Source: Leptospira sanjuanensis (GTDB taxonomy: Bacteria; Spirochaetota; Leptospiria; Leptospirales; Leptospiraceae). Taken from it: a stretch of DNA of 64,000 nt. The position numbers and the translations under genes were made by a program. Location of the stretch: contig NZ_JAIZBH010000001.1 in the NCBI RefSeq assembly GCF_022267375.1, positions 3,023,501 through 3,087,500 on the forward strand, written 5' to 3'. The notes beneath the pieces were generated by a model, which saw only the letters and a program-made list of their open reading frames with translations, did no database searches and was not told the DNA's origin. Numbering within the stretch: the stretch's first letter is position 1; each line of letters opens with the position of its first letter. This document shows, one piece after another, positions 19,307 through 33,948 of this stretch.

Positions 19307-19765
19307 TTAGGCGAGAGCTTGGATTACGTCGGCGGGAGCCTGAACGAGTTCGACGAGAACTCCTTCGGAACAATACGGAAATTCTTCGTTTCCTTTAGGA
19401 TGAATGAAACATACGTCGTATCCCGCTGCGCCTTTGCGGATTCCGCCCGGAGTGAAACGAACTCCTTTGGCGGTGAGCCATTCGACCGCTTTATGAATGT
19501 CGTCAACCCAAAGGCCGATGTGATTGAGTTTCGGTTCGTGAACCTTGGGGCTTTTGTTGACGTCGATCGGCTGCATGATGTCGACTTCTACCGCAAATGC
19601 GCCCTTACCCATTCTGAGAATATCTTCGTCGACGTTTTCTTTTTCACTCTTGAACGTTCCCGTTTTTTCGAGTCCGAGTATGTCGACCCAAAATGTTTCG
19701 AGTTTCTTTTTGTCTTCGCCGCCGACCGCGATTTGCTGAATTCCTAATATTTTAAAAGGTCTCAT
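19307..19765 (-). CDS. VOC (glyoxalase/bleomycin-resistance fold) protein
   Basis: 152 residues with two beta-alpha-beta-beta-beta modules typical of the vicinal oxygen chelate superfamily. Likely metal ligands are His in [10 protein letters not shown] and Glu in VLVELVQA; the usual first His is replaced by Gln (ILGIQQIAV). Family members include glyoxalase I, methylmalonyl-CoA epimerase and dioxygenases, so the reaction cannot be assigned. The start at 19765 follows CGGAAAGCTT. Single gene, convergent with the adenylate cyclase; the palindromic element lies between them. Confidence 0.75.
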   Translation of the reverse strand: MRPFKILGIQQIAVGGEDKKKLETFWVDILGLEKTGTFKSEKENVDEDILRMGKGAFAVEVDIMQPIDVNKSPKVHEPKLNHIGLWVDDIHKAVEWLTAKGVRFTPGGIRKGAAGYDVCFIHPKGNEEFPYCSEGVLVELVQAPADVIQALA

Positions 19766-19914
19766 AAGCTTTCCGTTCCGTAAAATGCGATCCCATTTTT
19801 CTTCCGAACATCGCTTGTGAATATGGGATCTTCATCCAGAGAATTCTTTGCAATTTCTTTGGCAACTTCAATCTGAGCTTAGTACTTTAGGGAGAATGTC
19901 GAGAAGGTTTTGTA

Positions 19915-20463
19915 TTAGGACGGCGCGGTCCGGAACCAATCGCGATAATCTAAAACGTAAAAACTGTCCTCCGGTTCGCATTGTAAGAGCCTTGAAACGC
20001 GATTATTGAGCAGGTCGAGGTCCAGGATATAACTGTATTTTCTGTGAAATGTTGGACCTCCTTCATTCATAGTTTGCACAATAGAATTCCCGATTTCGTT
20101 TTCTTCCAACCACAGAAGATAATTAAACAGAAAACAGCGCGAAACCCCATGAGCCTGCGCCAGAGTCCCGAACAAAGTCCAGCTACCGGTGCTCAGTCGA
20201 ACATTGATCCGTTTCATCTTTTCCTTCCCCGGACTCGGTTGATACAAAGTCCGACCAGCCTTTTTTCCAAGTCTCTTTGTCGCCGTCAGAAATTTACCGT
20301 ATCTTCTCAACAGCTCCGGAATTCGTTTGGGAAGATTCCTACGGTCGCGTTCAGGATAACGCAACAAAACGGCTTCAGGAATCAGCAAGGTCACAACGTT
20401 CGTATTACTTTCCTGAAGCCGAGAATCGATTCGATGATCGGAGTATAGCAACAGTACGCCCAT
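19915..20463 (-). CDS. DUF1564-like protein, possible DNA-binding
   Basis: 182 residues from ATG 20463 ([13 protein letters not shown]). It matches my memory of the leptospiral DUF1564 family: [34 protein letters not shown], and a [15 protein letters not shown] strand followed by [16 protein letters not shown], which reads like a ribbon-helix-helix or small helix-turn-helix motif. It may therefore bind DNA; the target is unknown. These genes are typically multicopy in leptospires and often lie near mobile or variable regions. Start uncertain: the frame is open to 20520 and the GGAGG next to ATG 20463 is too close (one base) to be ideal. Confidence 0.65.
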   Translation of the reverse strand: MGVLLLYSDHRIDSRLQESNTNVVTLLIPEAVLLRYPERDRRNLPKRIPELLRRYGKFLTATKRLGKKAGRTLYQPSPGKEKMKRINVRLSTGSWTLFGTLAQAHGVSRCFLFNYLLWLEENEIGNSIVQTMNEGGPTFHRKYSYILDLDLLNNRVSRLLQCEPEDSFYVLDYRDWFRTAPS

Positions 20464-20669
20464 GCCTCCAACGGTTCCGCAGAAAGAATTCCAGGGCAAA
20501 CAACCGCTTGAAAAAACCAAAAACGATAAAAAAATACGAAACGACTAAAAAAACAGACGTACTCAACCTTCTGCGCTCAAATAACGCCCGTCCCTTTCCG
20601 CCAACCTAGCCCGGCAGTCGTAGGTTCAAAAAAATCTCCTTCGCATCGAATACGGTCAAAGCTAAGTCG

Positions 20670-21752
<1,083 letters not shown>

Positions 21753-21883
21753 TTTAATCTCCTAAGGAACGTCTAAACGGAAAAAATCGCCGTTTCGGAG
21801 AGAATCACGTTACGGGAAGAAAAGTGAGTGTAAAGGATTTTCTTTTTGAATAGGCAGAATAAAAATGACCTTAGAGCCCTGAG

Positions 21884-22894
<1,011 letters not shown>

Positions 22895-22907
22895 TCGGCG
22901 AATTTCC

Positions 22908-22928
22908 CGCGCGCGCTTCGCGCGCGCG
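22908..22928. terminator. Perfect GC hairpin between convergent genes
   Basis: Nine-bp perfect arms made only of C and G, around a TTC loop, followed by TCTTTC on the plus strand. It lies 14 bases after the exported-protein gene and 56 bases after the end of the opposing hydrolase gene, so it probably terminates the first and perhaps both. Confidence 0.65.
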
Positions 22929-22983
22929 TCTTTCAATCCATTCTAAAATACGAATTCCCTAAAACCCGAAAAATCCCGAGTCC

Positions 22984-23931
22984 TCAAACGGCGGTTTTCT
23001 TCTTATTGGAAGCGGAATCCTTCTGTTTCTTCTTCATTTTCAGGGAAGAATTCTTCTCCTCGCCGGGAGATTTTTCCCGAAGGATCGTATCCAAAAACGC
23101 CTGAATATCGCCGAGAACCTCGTCTCTGTGTTCCGGAAATTCATTCATGATTTCATGATACAAACCCGGGTAAATCTTCATTCGTTTGTTTCGATAAATT
23201 AGATTTTTATAAAGTTCCATGGAACCGTTCACGTCGATTAGGCCGTCCTCTTGTCCGTGAAGAATCAAAACCGGGCAACGGATCACGTTCGCCTTTTTGA
23301 TCAGTTTGGGCCCGAGTTCCAAAAGTTCGGTCCCCATTTTTAAAGAAACCTTCCCGTGAACCAAAGGATCCTGCTTATACGCTTCGATCACGTCCGGATC
23401 ATGCGAAAGAAAATGAAGATCCAATTCCGCGTCCACAAGCGTAGCGGGAGAAATCCTGCTTAAAAAACCGCCCACGAACTTCTTCAGTTTCTTTTGAAAG
23501 TCCATCCTTACTTTAAGCGCCGGAGAACCTAAAATCAATCCCAGAATGTTATCCTGATTGATTCCTTCCTGCGCGTAACGAAGCACGACCGCTCCACCGA
23601 GAGAATGACCCAAAAGAAAAAACCGGTCCCTTTGTTCCCTCTTTAAAACCTCGTTCGCAAAATCGGAAAGATCCCTTACGTATAAATCGAAGGAGTCCGC
23701 GTGACCTCGCTTTCCTTCCGAATTCCCGTGACCTCTCATATCGAAGGAATAGAAGTTGATGTCGCTTTTCGCAAAATAACGAAGCAGGTTCGCATAACGC
23801 CCGCTATGTTCTCCGAAACCGTGATGAAAGATCATCACTCGGTTTGCGTTCGGTTTTGTCCAAGATTGACAATATAACTTTGATTTATCGGAACTGGAGA
23901 GAATGTAGAATTCTTTGTGATGAAAGGTCAT
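22984..23931 (-). CDS. Alpha/beta hydrolase, lysophospholipase/monoacylglycerol lipase type
   Basis: 315 residues. The catalytic triad is visible: Ser in GHSLGGAV, Asp in HGQEDGLID and His in YPGLYHEIMNE, with the oxyanion HGFGEHSGRY loop near residue 38 typical of the monoglyceride-lipase/PldB group. It should hydrolyse acyl esters such as monoacylglycerols or lysophospholipids. No signal peptide. The last 28 residues are Lys/Ser-rich and unconserved. Start at 23931 (MTFHHKEF). It diverges from the MFS transporter gene; about 260 bases lie between them. Confidence 0.82.
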   Translation of the reverse strand: MTFHHKEFYILSSSDKSKLYCQSWTKPNANRVMIFHHGFGEHSGRYANLLRYFAKSDINFYSFDMRGHGNSEGKRGHADSFDLYVRDLSDFANEVLKREQRDRFFLLGHSLGGAVVLRYAQEGINQDNILGLILGSPALKVRMDFQKKLKKFVGGFLSRISPATLVDAELDLHFLSHDPDVIEAYKQDPLVHGKVSLKMGTELLELGPKLIKKANVIRCPVLILHGQEDGLIDVNGSMELYKNLIYRNKRMKIYPGLYHEIMNEFPEHRDEVLGDIQAFLDTILREKSPGEEKNSSLKMKKKQKDSASNKKKTAV

Positions 23932-24193
23932 TGCGAAATCCGATTTGTTTGGAAGAAAAGAATCATTAAAATCATAGGGGTCAACTAAATATTCTAAAAC
24001 AGATTAAAAACGGAATATTTTCATCGTTAAACGCTTTTGAAATAAAACGGATCGTTTTCTATGTCTCGTTACGAACGCTCGAACGGGGGATCGAATTCTA
24101 AAATCGGATTTAAAGTTTCCTTGAGTTTTCGTCCGCGTTCCCCATTGTTTGAATTCGTTTCTAAAAAGAATTATACATCGGATCGGAGAGAAT

Positions 24194-25582
24194 ATGGAAA
24201 AAAGACCTTCGGAAAAAAGCCTTCTTCGCTTTTTCGGATTGGGAGAATTGGCGAACCACGGATGGAACGCGATTTTGGCGTTCTGGATGATTATGGGAAT
24301 GGCTTTCTTCCTATTCGCGGATCAAAATCTCATCGCACCGAACCTGAAAAACATCGGTGCCTCTTTCGGACTCAACAGCCAGGAAGAAGTGGATTGGTAT
24401 ATCGGCGGCGTAATTCCGATTTTATTCTTCATCTTAGGCGGGGCCGTATCGGTGAGCATGGGCTACCTTTCGCAAAAGTATTCCCGCAAAATGCTTATCC
24501 TATTCTCCGTATTTTTGGGAGAAGTCCCCTGTTTTCTTTCCGGATTCGCGACGAGTTACCCCGAGTTCGTGATTTATAGAACCTTAACCGGATTCGGGCT
24601 CGGAGGAATTTTTCCGCTCCTGTTTACAGTTCTCGGCGATTACTTTTCAGATAAATCCAGATCCACCGCCGCCGCTTACGTTTCGCTTTCGATGGGAATC
24701 GGACTCGGCGTAGGTCAGCTTTTCGGAGGAATTTTAGGGAACGCAGACCCGATCAACGGATGGAGAACCAGCTTTATTTATCTTTCCATTCCTTCCTTTT
24801 TCTTTGCGCTCATCTATTGGATCTTTTGCAAGGAACCGATTCGAGGCGGCGGAGAATCGGAATGGGCAGGAATCGCCGAAAAATTTCCCGAGGAAAGTTT
24901 TCATCTTCGTTGGAGCGACGTACGGCTTCTCTTTCAAAACAAAACGAACATAGGGATCTTTTTACAGGGAATTCCGGGCTGTGTTCCGTGGGGAGTGTTC
25001 TTCGTGTTCTTAGTCGACTACTACGAAACTTCCTATCATCTCGACAAGGCAACGGCGACGATGCTTCTCACTTATGCCGCGATCGGCGTTTTTGCGGGAA
25101 CTTTTTTCGGAGGAATCATCGGACAAAAAATCTACAACCGCAACAAACGGCTTCTTCCGATTTTTTGCATGTCGAGTATTCTCATCGGGATTCTTCCGTG
25201 CATTTATCTTTTAAAAGCGGACAATATCGCCGGCTCTGGATTGTTCATCATCGTCAACATCCTTACCGGATTCATCATCTCCGTAACGGGACCGAACGTC
25301 AGAGCTACATTGATTAACGTGAATATTCCAAAAAATAGAAGTAGTATGTTCGCTCTCTACAACCTAACGGACGACCTCGGAAAAGGACTCGGCCCCGCGA
25401 TGAGCGCCGTGATTTTGGGTTTGACTCCGGGAGACAGATCGCTCGGACTTTCGATCTCGGTTTTATTTTGGGTTCCTTGCGCGCTTTCCTGGCTGATCGT
25501 TCTGAAAAATTTCGAGAAAGACGAGAAAGACGTCCATGAATACCTGGTAGCGGAAGCCGAAAAAATCAGAGGGGCCGCGTAA
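24194..25582 (+). CDS. Major facilitator superfamily transporter, Spinster-like
   Basis: 462 residues with about twelve hydrophobic segments. Loop motifs of MFS are present: GYLSQKYSRK after the second helix and YRTLTGFGLGGIFPLLF. The arrangement resembles Spinster-type lipid (sphingosine-1-phosphate) and related transporters, but the substrate is unknown. Start at ATG 24194 is chosen because GGAGAG precedes it; an earlier in-frame start at 24149 lacks one. The enolase-phosphatase gene begins immediately after its stop codon, so the two are co-transcribed. Confidence 0.8.
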   Translation: MEKRPSEKSLLRFFGLGELANHGWNAILAFWMIMGMAFFLFADQNLIAPNLKNIGASFGLNSQEEVDWYIGGVIPILFFILGGAVSVSMGYLSQKYSRKMLILFSVFLGEVPCFLSGFATSYPEFVIYRTLTGFGLGGIFPLLFTVLGDYFSDKSRSTAAAYVSLSMGIGLGVGQLFGGILGNADPINGWRTSFIYLSIPSFFFALIYWIFCKEPIRGGGESEWAGIAEKFPEESFHLRWSDVRLLFQNKTNIGIFLQGIPGCVPWGVFFVFLVDYYETSYHLDKATATMLLTYAAIGVFAGTFFGGIIGQKIYNRNKRLLPIFCMSSILIGILPCIYLLKADNIAGSGLFIIVNILTGFIISVTGPNVRATLINVNIPKNRSSMFALYNLTDDLGKGLGPAMSAVILGLTPGDRSLGLSISVLFWVPCALSWLIVLKNFEKDEKDVHEYLVAEAEKIRGAA

Positions 25583-26286
25583 TTGAATATAAAGGAATTC
25601 GATTTATATCTATTCGATATCGAAGGAACCACGACTCCCATCGAGTTCGTACATAAGGTTCTGTTTCCGTACTCGGTCGGGAAGTTCGACGAGTTCTTCC
25701 GGTCGAATTCTTTGGAGAAAGAATGGGTCGAAAAACTTCTTGAAGAAGGAAAAAACGATCCGACTTACAAGGGGAAGATCGACGATTCTCCCCAAAGTTT
25801 AAGCGATTACTGCAAACATCTCGTGAGCGTGGATCGTAAAAGCGGTCCTCTCAAAGAGATTCAAGGGAGAATTTGGAAACAAGGCTACGAAAGCGGCGAA
25901 TTGAAAAGTTCCATGTTCGAAGACGTGTCCGATTTTTTAAACCGAATTCAAACCGCGGGCAAACGCGCCGCCGTATATTCTTCCGGAAGCGTTCAAGCGC
26001 AGAAGTTAATTTTCGAATATTCAAATTCCGGCAACTTGACCGGATATTTTTCCGGTTATTTCGATACGGCCGTCGGAGGCAAACGGGAATCTTCGAGTTA
26101 TACGAAGATCGCCGAACAACTGAAGATCGCACCCGAAAAAATCCTATTCTTTACCGATATCAAAGAGGAGGCGGACGCCGCCGTGGAAGCCAGGTTCAAG
26201 GCGGCGGTTCTGGAACGTCCTGGCAACAACGCGCAAGCGGCACATTCTCACCCGAGAATTCCCTCGTTTCAAAATCTGAATCCTTA

Positions 26287-26287
<1 letters not shown>
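25583..26287 (+). CDS. mtnC: Enolase-phosphatase E1 (acireductone synthase)
   Basis: 234 residues. This HAD-family enzyme of the methionine salvage pathway converts 2,3-diketo-5-methylthiopentyl-1-phosphate to acireductone by enolisation and dephosphorylation. Diagnostic motifs: [20 protein letters not shown] at the N-terminus (nucleophile Asp), [12 protein letters not shown], a Lys in GGKRESSSY and [12 protein letters not shown]. The start is a TTG directly after the MFS stop, with AGAGGGG eight bases upstream. Its stop overlaps the ATG of the next gene (TAATG). No other mtn gene is in the window, so the salvage genes are scattered. Confidence 0.9.
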
Positions 26288-27645
<1,358 letters not shown>

Positions 27646-27699
27646 AGGCTCAAAGGAACCGCACAAAAAACAGCAAACCGCTTTGTAGCGCCGATTCGT

Positions 27700-28980
<1,281 letters not shown>

Positions 28981-29248
28981 TGTTTCGTTTTTGCGTAAGG
29001 GAGAAGTGTATAGTAAATATCGGTTCGGGGGAAGTCGGAATTCAGTCGCGTTAACTTATGAGACATAAGATCGAGAAAAAAGAGAATGAATCGTGATTCG
29101 ACATTCTTTCTGTGAATTGGAGAAGCGCACGGAGATCCAACTTTTTAAACGGAAGTTTGTCGCGATCCTTGTAACGAACAATATCGAGAAACGGAAATCT
29201 CCAAAAAAAATCCCGCTGAAGGTTTGGAATTAACCCGAAAAAGAATGT

Positions 29249-29775
<527 letters not shown>

Positions 29776-29776
<1 letters not shown>

Positions 29777-30576
29777 TGGGATTCATAGATCAAGACACAA
29801 TCGACCTGGGTTCAGGAAACAAAATCCTGACTTTAAGCCTCAACAACCCGGAAACTAGAAATTCTATGACTCGCGAAATGGGACTGGAATTCAAAAAGAT
29901 CATCGATGGATTGATTGAAACCTCCGAAAAACACAAGCCGAGAGTTGTCATTCTGACCGGAAAAAATAATATTTTTTCCGCGGGCGGAAATTTCGAACTG
30001 CTTAAGTCCTTCTCAACAAAAGATTACGAGACGAACAAGAAAACTATGTTCGAATTTTATAATCTATTTTTATCGGTAAGAAGATTGGATATCCCGGTTA
30101 TCTGCGCGGCCAACGGTCACGCAATCGGGGCCGGATTTTCTCTGGCTTTTGCGTGCGACATTCGCGTATTTGCCAACGAATCAAAATATCAATTCAACTT
30201 TGTAAAACTCGGAATTCATCCTGGAATGGGTTCTAGTTATATCGTTAAAGAATTGTTCGGAACTCATATCGCAAACAGGCTTTTATTTTTGGCCGAAACG
30301 TTAAACGGAGAAGAGGCGTTCCGACTTGGACTTTGCAACGATTCCGTTCCTCAAAAAGAAGTCCTGGGAAGAGCAACAGAAATCGCGATCGCTTTATCCG
30401 AAAGTGCTCCTTTGGCGCTCGCTGAATTGAAAAAGAATACTTACGACAAAGATAAACTGGAAGCCGCTCTAAAAAAAGAAGCTGAATCTCAAGCAAGGAA
30501 CTTTATATCCGCGGACTTTAAAGAAACCATCAAGGCGATCGAACAGAAACGGAAACCAGTTTTTAAAGGTTTATAA
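29776..30576 (+). CDS. Crotonase (enoyl-CoA hydratase/isomerase)-family protein lacking the hydratase glutamates
   Basis: 266 residues with the crotonase fold: oxyanion-hole motifs FSAGGNF and [16 protein letters not shown], then [18 protein letters not shown]. Crotonases act on acyl-CoA thioesters. The two glutamates that do water addition in enoyl-CoA hydratase (Glu144 and Glu164 of the rat enzyme) align with Ser in GAGFS and Phe in QFNFVKLG. Hydratase activity is therefore unlikely; an isomerase, hydrolase or decarboxylase role, or loss of activity, is possible. Coupled to the upstream hypothetical gene; its stop abuts the end of the convergent gene at 30577. Confidence 0.8.
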
Positions 30577-31755
30577 CTAGTCCTTTTTTGTCTCTTTATC
30601 GTAATCCTTCAAGGCCTGGAAAGTTGATTCGTAATCATTCCAGGCATTCCAGACCACAAACCCATGGCCACCGCTATCGTACGACGCTTTTACTTGTGCC
30701 TTAATATAATCGGGAAGTGTGAGTCCCGACTTTCCAACGGACATGTTAAATCCTTGGATATATGGGATAACGCGTGTCGTCTTTAACGATCGTTTTAATG
30801 TAAGAAGAGTTCCGTCATAAACGGTTTGATAAGGATCTTTGATGCGAGCAGGCATCCCATAAAAATGGGAAGGGTACAACATAGGATAAATGACATCGAC
30901 TACTTGTGCAAAGACTTCCACTTTCTGACCGATCATATCGTTCTGATTGAATGGGATCCGACCAAAAATATCTGCTCCTATATAAGGAAGATTTTCGCAT
31001 TTGAGTGTTTCATTTCTTATGTCTTTTATAATGCCTGAGATATTCTTATAACGCGTCTCGTATGTTAATTTTAATTGAAGATTGTCGGCATATCGAATGT
31101 AATCTAATTGAATTTCCGGAAATCCGGATTCGCAGGCGGATCGAATTGATTTAAGAATAGAAGTAATCCTTTGATTAGAGGGTTTTTCGGTCGGGAGTCC
31201 TCCGTCAAAATTAACAACTCTTGCAACCGGATAGAAGCCCTCTTCGACCAATCCTTCTAAAACCCGTTTGGAAGGTGCCGACGGTTGCACATCAATCACA
31301 AGCAAATTCACGCCATGTTCTTTACCTTTTCTTCTTAAGTCCCGAAATTCCTTTTCCTTCTTTAAAGTCCTTTGGGATATATAAATTCCCCGAGAGAATT
31401 CAGGAACTTTAGCGCTCAAAATTGCTCTTGGCTCAGGGTTTCTAACCGAATTCTCGACATTTTGCTGGGGGATTCCGACTTCCACCTTCGCTCTTAAATC
31501 CGGTTCTGGCTTTCGGATTTTTGATTTTGATAATATCTCGGAAGTTGGGAGTCTTTCCGAATTCGTAGCGTTCGAATCTTCAACTTTTTTCTTTTCAATT
31601 CGCGTAGATCCGACTTCTAAATCAATAGTTTCGCGGAAAGTCACTTCCGGTATTTGTTTTTTATTATTCCTTTTTGGAAAAGGCAGATCGAAGTCAGAAA
31701 ATAAAGATGGAGTCCAGAAGAAAAATAGAAATATAAAAGGAATAATCGTTTTCAC
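30577..31755 (-). CDS. Exported DUF4015-type putative glycoside hydrolase
   Basis: 392 residues. Signal peptide ([20 protein letters not shown]), then a low-complexity Lys/Glu/Pro linker to about residue 115, then a TIM-barrel-like domain resembling the DUF4015 putative glycosyl hydrolase family: [50 protein letters not shown] and [12 protein letters not shown]. Acidic residues in QLDYIRY and IGADIFG are catalytic candidates (inference). It could act on cell-wall or exopolysaccharide glycans in the periplasm. Ends flush with the convergent crotonase gene. No operon partner. Confidence 0.75.
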   Translation of the reverse strand: MKTIIPFIFLFFFWTPSLFSDFDLPFPKRNNKKQIPEVTFRETIDLEVGSTRIEKKKVEDSNATNSERLPTSEILSKSKIRKPEPDLRAKVEVGIPQQNVENSVRNPEPRAILSAKVPEFSRGIYISQRTLKKEKEFRDLRRKGKEHGVNLLVIDVQPSAPSKRVLEGLVEEGFYPVARVVNFDGGLPTEKPSNQRITSILKSIRSACESGFPEIQLDYIRYADNLQLKLTYETRYKNISGIIKDIRNETLKCENLPYIGADIFGRIPFNQNDMIGQKVEVFAQVVDVIYPMLYPSHFYGMPARIKDPYQTVYDGTLLTLKRSLKTTRVIPYIQGFNMSVGKSGLTLPDYIKAQVKASYDSGGHGFVVWNAWNDYESTFQALKDYDKETKKD

Positions 31756-31890
31756 AGGTTTTAAATGTTCGGAAAGTTCAAAGATATTTTTCAGTTCTTT
31801 ACTAAATGTCGGAGTTCAATCCGGCGAACTAAAAGAAACTGTTTGGAATTCGGATTGATAATCAAATTCTTTTTGAAATGTTATATCGAA

Positions 31891-31910
31891 AAATGACTTA
31901 AATGTCATTT
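31891..31910. promoter_or_regulatory. Inverted repeat upstream of the HDAC-like gene
   Basis: AAATGAC and GTCATTT form a perfect 7-bp inverted repeat with a six-base spacer, ending about 10 bases before the AGGAGG ribosome-binding site of the HDAC-like gene. Size and position fit an operator for a dimeric regulator, or a small 5' hairpin. Confidence 0.3.
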
Positions 31911-31930
31911 GCAAAGGGTTAGGAGGCGTG

Positions 31931-32872
31931 ATGTCTACGGGTTTTATCTTTTCAGAAGATTTTCTGCAGCATAATTCAGGACCTCGAATTTCACATTTCG
32001 AGAATTCAGACCGACTTCTTGCATGCTTGAATCGATTGCATCAAACCAGCTATTTTTCTTCTCTATTCAGACCGGAAATGAAAGGCTTTCCTCAAGACCT
32101 TCTAAAGGAAGTTCATTCAAGTTATCACTTGCAAAAAATTGAAGGTTCCAAAGAACGGAGAGGATACTTTGATTCCGATACTCCATTCACGGAAAAATCG
32201 TGGCTTGCTGCATATTCGGCAGCAAATTCGGGCCTGGCCCTGGCCGATGCAATCATCTCCGGTCAAATTCGAAATGGTTTCTCTCTTTTAAGACCTCCCG
32301 GACACCATGCAGAACATAATCGTATTATGGGATTTTGCATGTTAAACAATGTTGCTATCGCAGCTCGTTACCTACAGAAGAACGGTTTTAAAAAAATATT
32401 CATTCTCGACTGGGACGTTCATCATGGAAATGGAACTCAGGAAATCTTTTATAGAGATCCAACAGTTTACTACCTATCTATACATCAGTTCCCATTCTAT
32501 CCGATGACGGGTTCATTGTCCGAGATGGGCGAGGGTCCTGGTGTTGGTGTAACGAAAAATATTCCAATGCAAGCGAATTCAGACAATCAAACTTACATTC
32601 GAAAATTCAAAGAAATAGTAATTCCGACAATAGAAAGTTACGAACCAGATATCCTCTTAATATCAGCCGGATTTGACGCTCATAAAGATGACCCCCTTGG
32701 AGGTATGAATATTACGACAACTGGCTTTGAGGAATTAACTCGAATCACACTTGAAAGCGCCAACAAAATCTGCCAAGGAAAAGTTTTATCTTTCTTAGAA
32801 GGGGGTTACGACTTAACCGCATTGTCAGAATCCGTTGAAGCACACTTAGCCGTTATGAATTCTTTTTCTTAA
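31931..32872 (+). CDS. Histone-deacetylase-family (AcuC/class II-like) deacetylase
   Basis: 313 residues. Zn-dependent deacetylase fold: RPPGHHAE (the His pair), DWDVHHGNGTQ (Asp and His ligands), GFDAHKDDPLGG (third ligand Asp) and EGGYD with the catalytic Tyr replaced or placed in GGYD. It may remove acetyl groups from lysines, polyamines or small molecules. The ATG at 31931 is chosen because AGGAGG lies four bases upstream; a GTG at 31928 directly precedes it. Its A+T-rich composition matches the neighbours, and a small inverted repeat precedes it. Confidence 0.85.
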   Translation: MSTGFIFSEDFLQHNSGPRISHFENSDRLLACLNRLHQTSYFSSLFRPEMKGFPQDLLKEVHSSYHLQKIEGSKERRGYFDSDTPFTEKSWLAAYSAANSGLALADAIISGQIRNGFSLLRPPGHHAEHNRIMGFCMLNNVAIAARYLQKNGFKKIFILDWDVHHGNGTQEIFYRDPTVYYLSIHQFPFYPMTGSLSEMGEGPGVGVTKNIPMQANSDNQTYIRKFKEIVIPTIESYEPDILLISAGFDAHKDDPLGGMNITTTGFEELTRITLESANKICQGKVLSFLEGGYDLTALSESVEAHLAVMNSFS

Positions 32873-32934
32873 TTTTTTTTGCTTGAGTAACTCTTCCAGA
32901 ATTCTCCGGAACCGTAAATGGCATGGAGATTACG

Positions 32935-33453
32935 ATGCAAGAGCAAACGATCAGAAGTTTCACCGAATATAAAGGTCAATCACACCGTAACATGGGCCCC
33001 TCGGATTTATTGATTCCGCTGCATTTAGAAAGTCACGTATTAAAACAAATAAAGAAACACAAGAATCTAAGAAATTATTTTCATTTTTTAATTGTTAAAT
33101 TTCAGAAGGAAAATCTTTTTTCAAAGTTTTCAGATACTGCTTTTAGAAAAACTCTCTATCAATCAAAACATCTACAATTGATTCGATATTCCTTCCGTCC
33201 TGATCATCAAGATTGGTATGAGGCCAAGTTCGCCGGTTTTTACTTCGGAATATCGGTGTGTAAATTTTTTTCTCGATTAGTCGATTTGGATATAGAAGAC
33301 GATTCTCAAAGTAAAAATTTAAGGGAGGAACTCATAAAATTAACAAAAATTGAAATCGGTCCTTTGCACTTTTATTTCACGATTATTTCCAATCGAAAAT
33401 TCATTTTGAAGAAACTTGTGCGAGGAAAAAATTTCGAGTTGAACAGTGCATAA
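32935..33453 (+). CDS. Hypothetical protein, A+T-rich
   Basis: 172 residues from ATG 32935, chosen because a GGAG lies seven bases upstream; ATG 32923 in the same frame lacks one. Basic and aromatic-rich, with motifs such as MGPSDLLIPLHLESHVLKQI and FHFYF-like stretches, but no domain I recognise. Sampled lines show only about 17-32% G+C, far below the first 28 kb. It is followed by another small unknown gene, so the two may be cargo of an acquired segment. Confidence 0.55.
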   Translation: MQEQTIRSFTEYKGQSHRNMGPSDLLIPLHLESHVLKQIKKHKNLRNYFHFLIVKFQKENLFSKFSDTAFRKTLYQSKHLQLIRYSFRPDHQDWYEAKFAGFYFGISVCKFFSRLVDLDIEDDSQSKNLREELIKLTKIEIGPLHFYFTIISNRKFILKKLVRGKNFELNSA

Positions 33454-33495
33454 TTTTCAGATTTTTTATCGGGATAATCCGATATTTATAAGGAA

Positions 33496-33825
33496 ATGGA
33501 AACCTCTTTGGAAGAGTTAAATCATATAGAAAAGAGATTTAGAAAATATATTCTTATCTTAGATTTTCTTCTTCGCGAAACGAGGACCGAGCTCTCGCAG
33601 AATCGTGCAAAGCGGGAAACATGGTATAAACGTAACGAAAATTGGAAGTTGCATCATGTTCATCCTGAAAATAATAGCTTTCAGAACCTGATTCAGAATA
33701 TCGAATCACCTTCTCTTCTGAGAACTTCGCTCCCCTTTCGGCCGATTCCGAGCAACGAGAACAAATCGATTTTAAAAAACAATTTCGCGATTCAGGAATT
33801 CCGACCCCTTCCTTTTAACGATTAG
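33496..33825 (+). CDS. Small hypothetical protein
   Basis: 109 residues, strongly charged, with an N-terminal helix (LEELNHIEKRFRKYILILDFLLRETRTEL is helical and amphipathic in pattern) and a C-terminal half rich in Asn/Pro/Ser. AAGGAA lies directly before the ATG. No known family. Possibly expressed with the gene ending at 33453, 42 bases upstream. Confidence 0.45.
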   Translation: METSLEELNHIEKRFRKYILILDFLLRETRTELSQNRAKRETWYKRNENWKLHHVHPENNSFQNLIQNIESPSLLRTSLPFRPIPSNENKSILKNNFAIQEFRPLPFND

Positions 33826-33948
33826 AATTTCCGAGTTTCAAACTCGTCGCTTCGGTTTCTGTAATTAATTCCTTTGATTAAAAAATTCTTGAAATTATGT
33901 CTCTTTTTGGCCCTCATAGAGAGATCGGGGTTCAATTCCGGACTAATT

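Noticed and set aside
25873..26286. Upstream extension of the TPR protein frame inside mtnC
   Set aside because: It is an out-of-frame shadow of mtnC; the TAATG overlap gives a natural start at 26287.
33928..33945. T-loop-like GGTTCAATTCC suggesting a tRNA
   Set aside because: The flanking bases do not form a T-stem and no acceptor or anticodon arm can be built.
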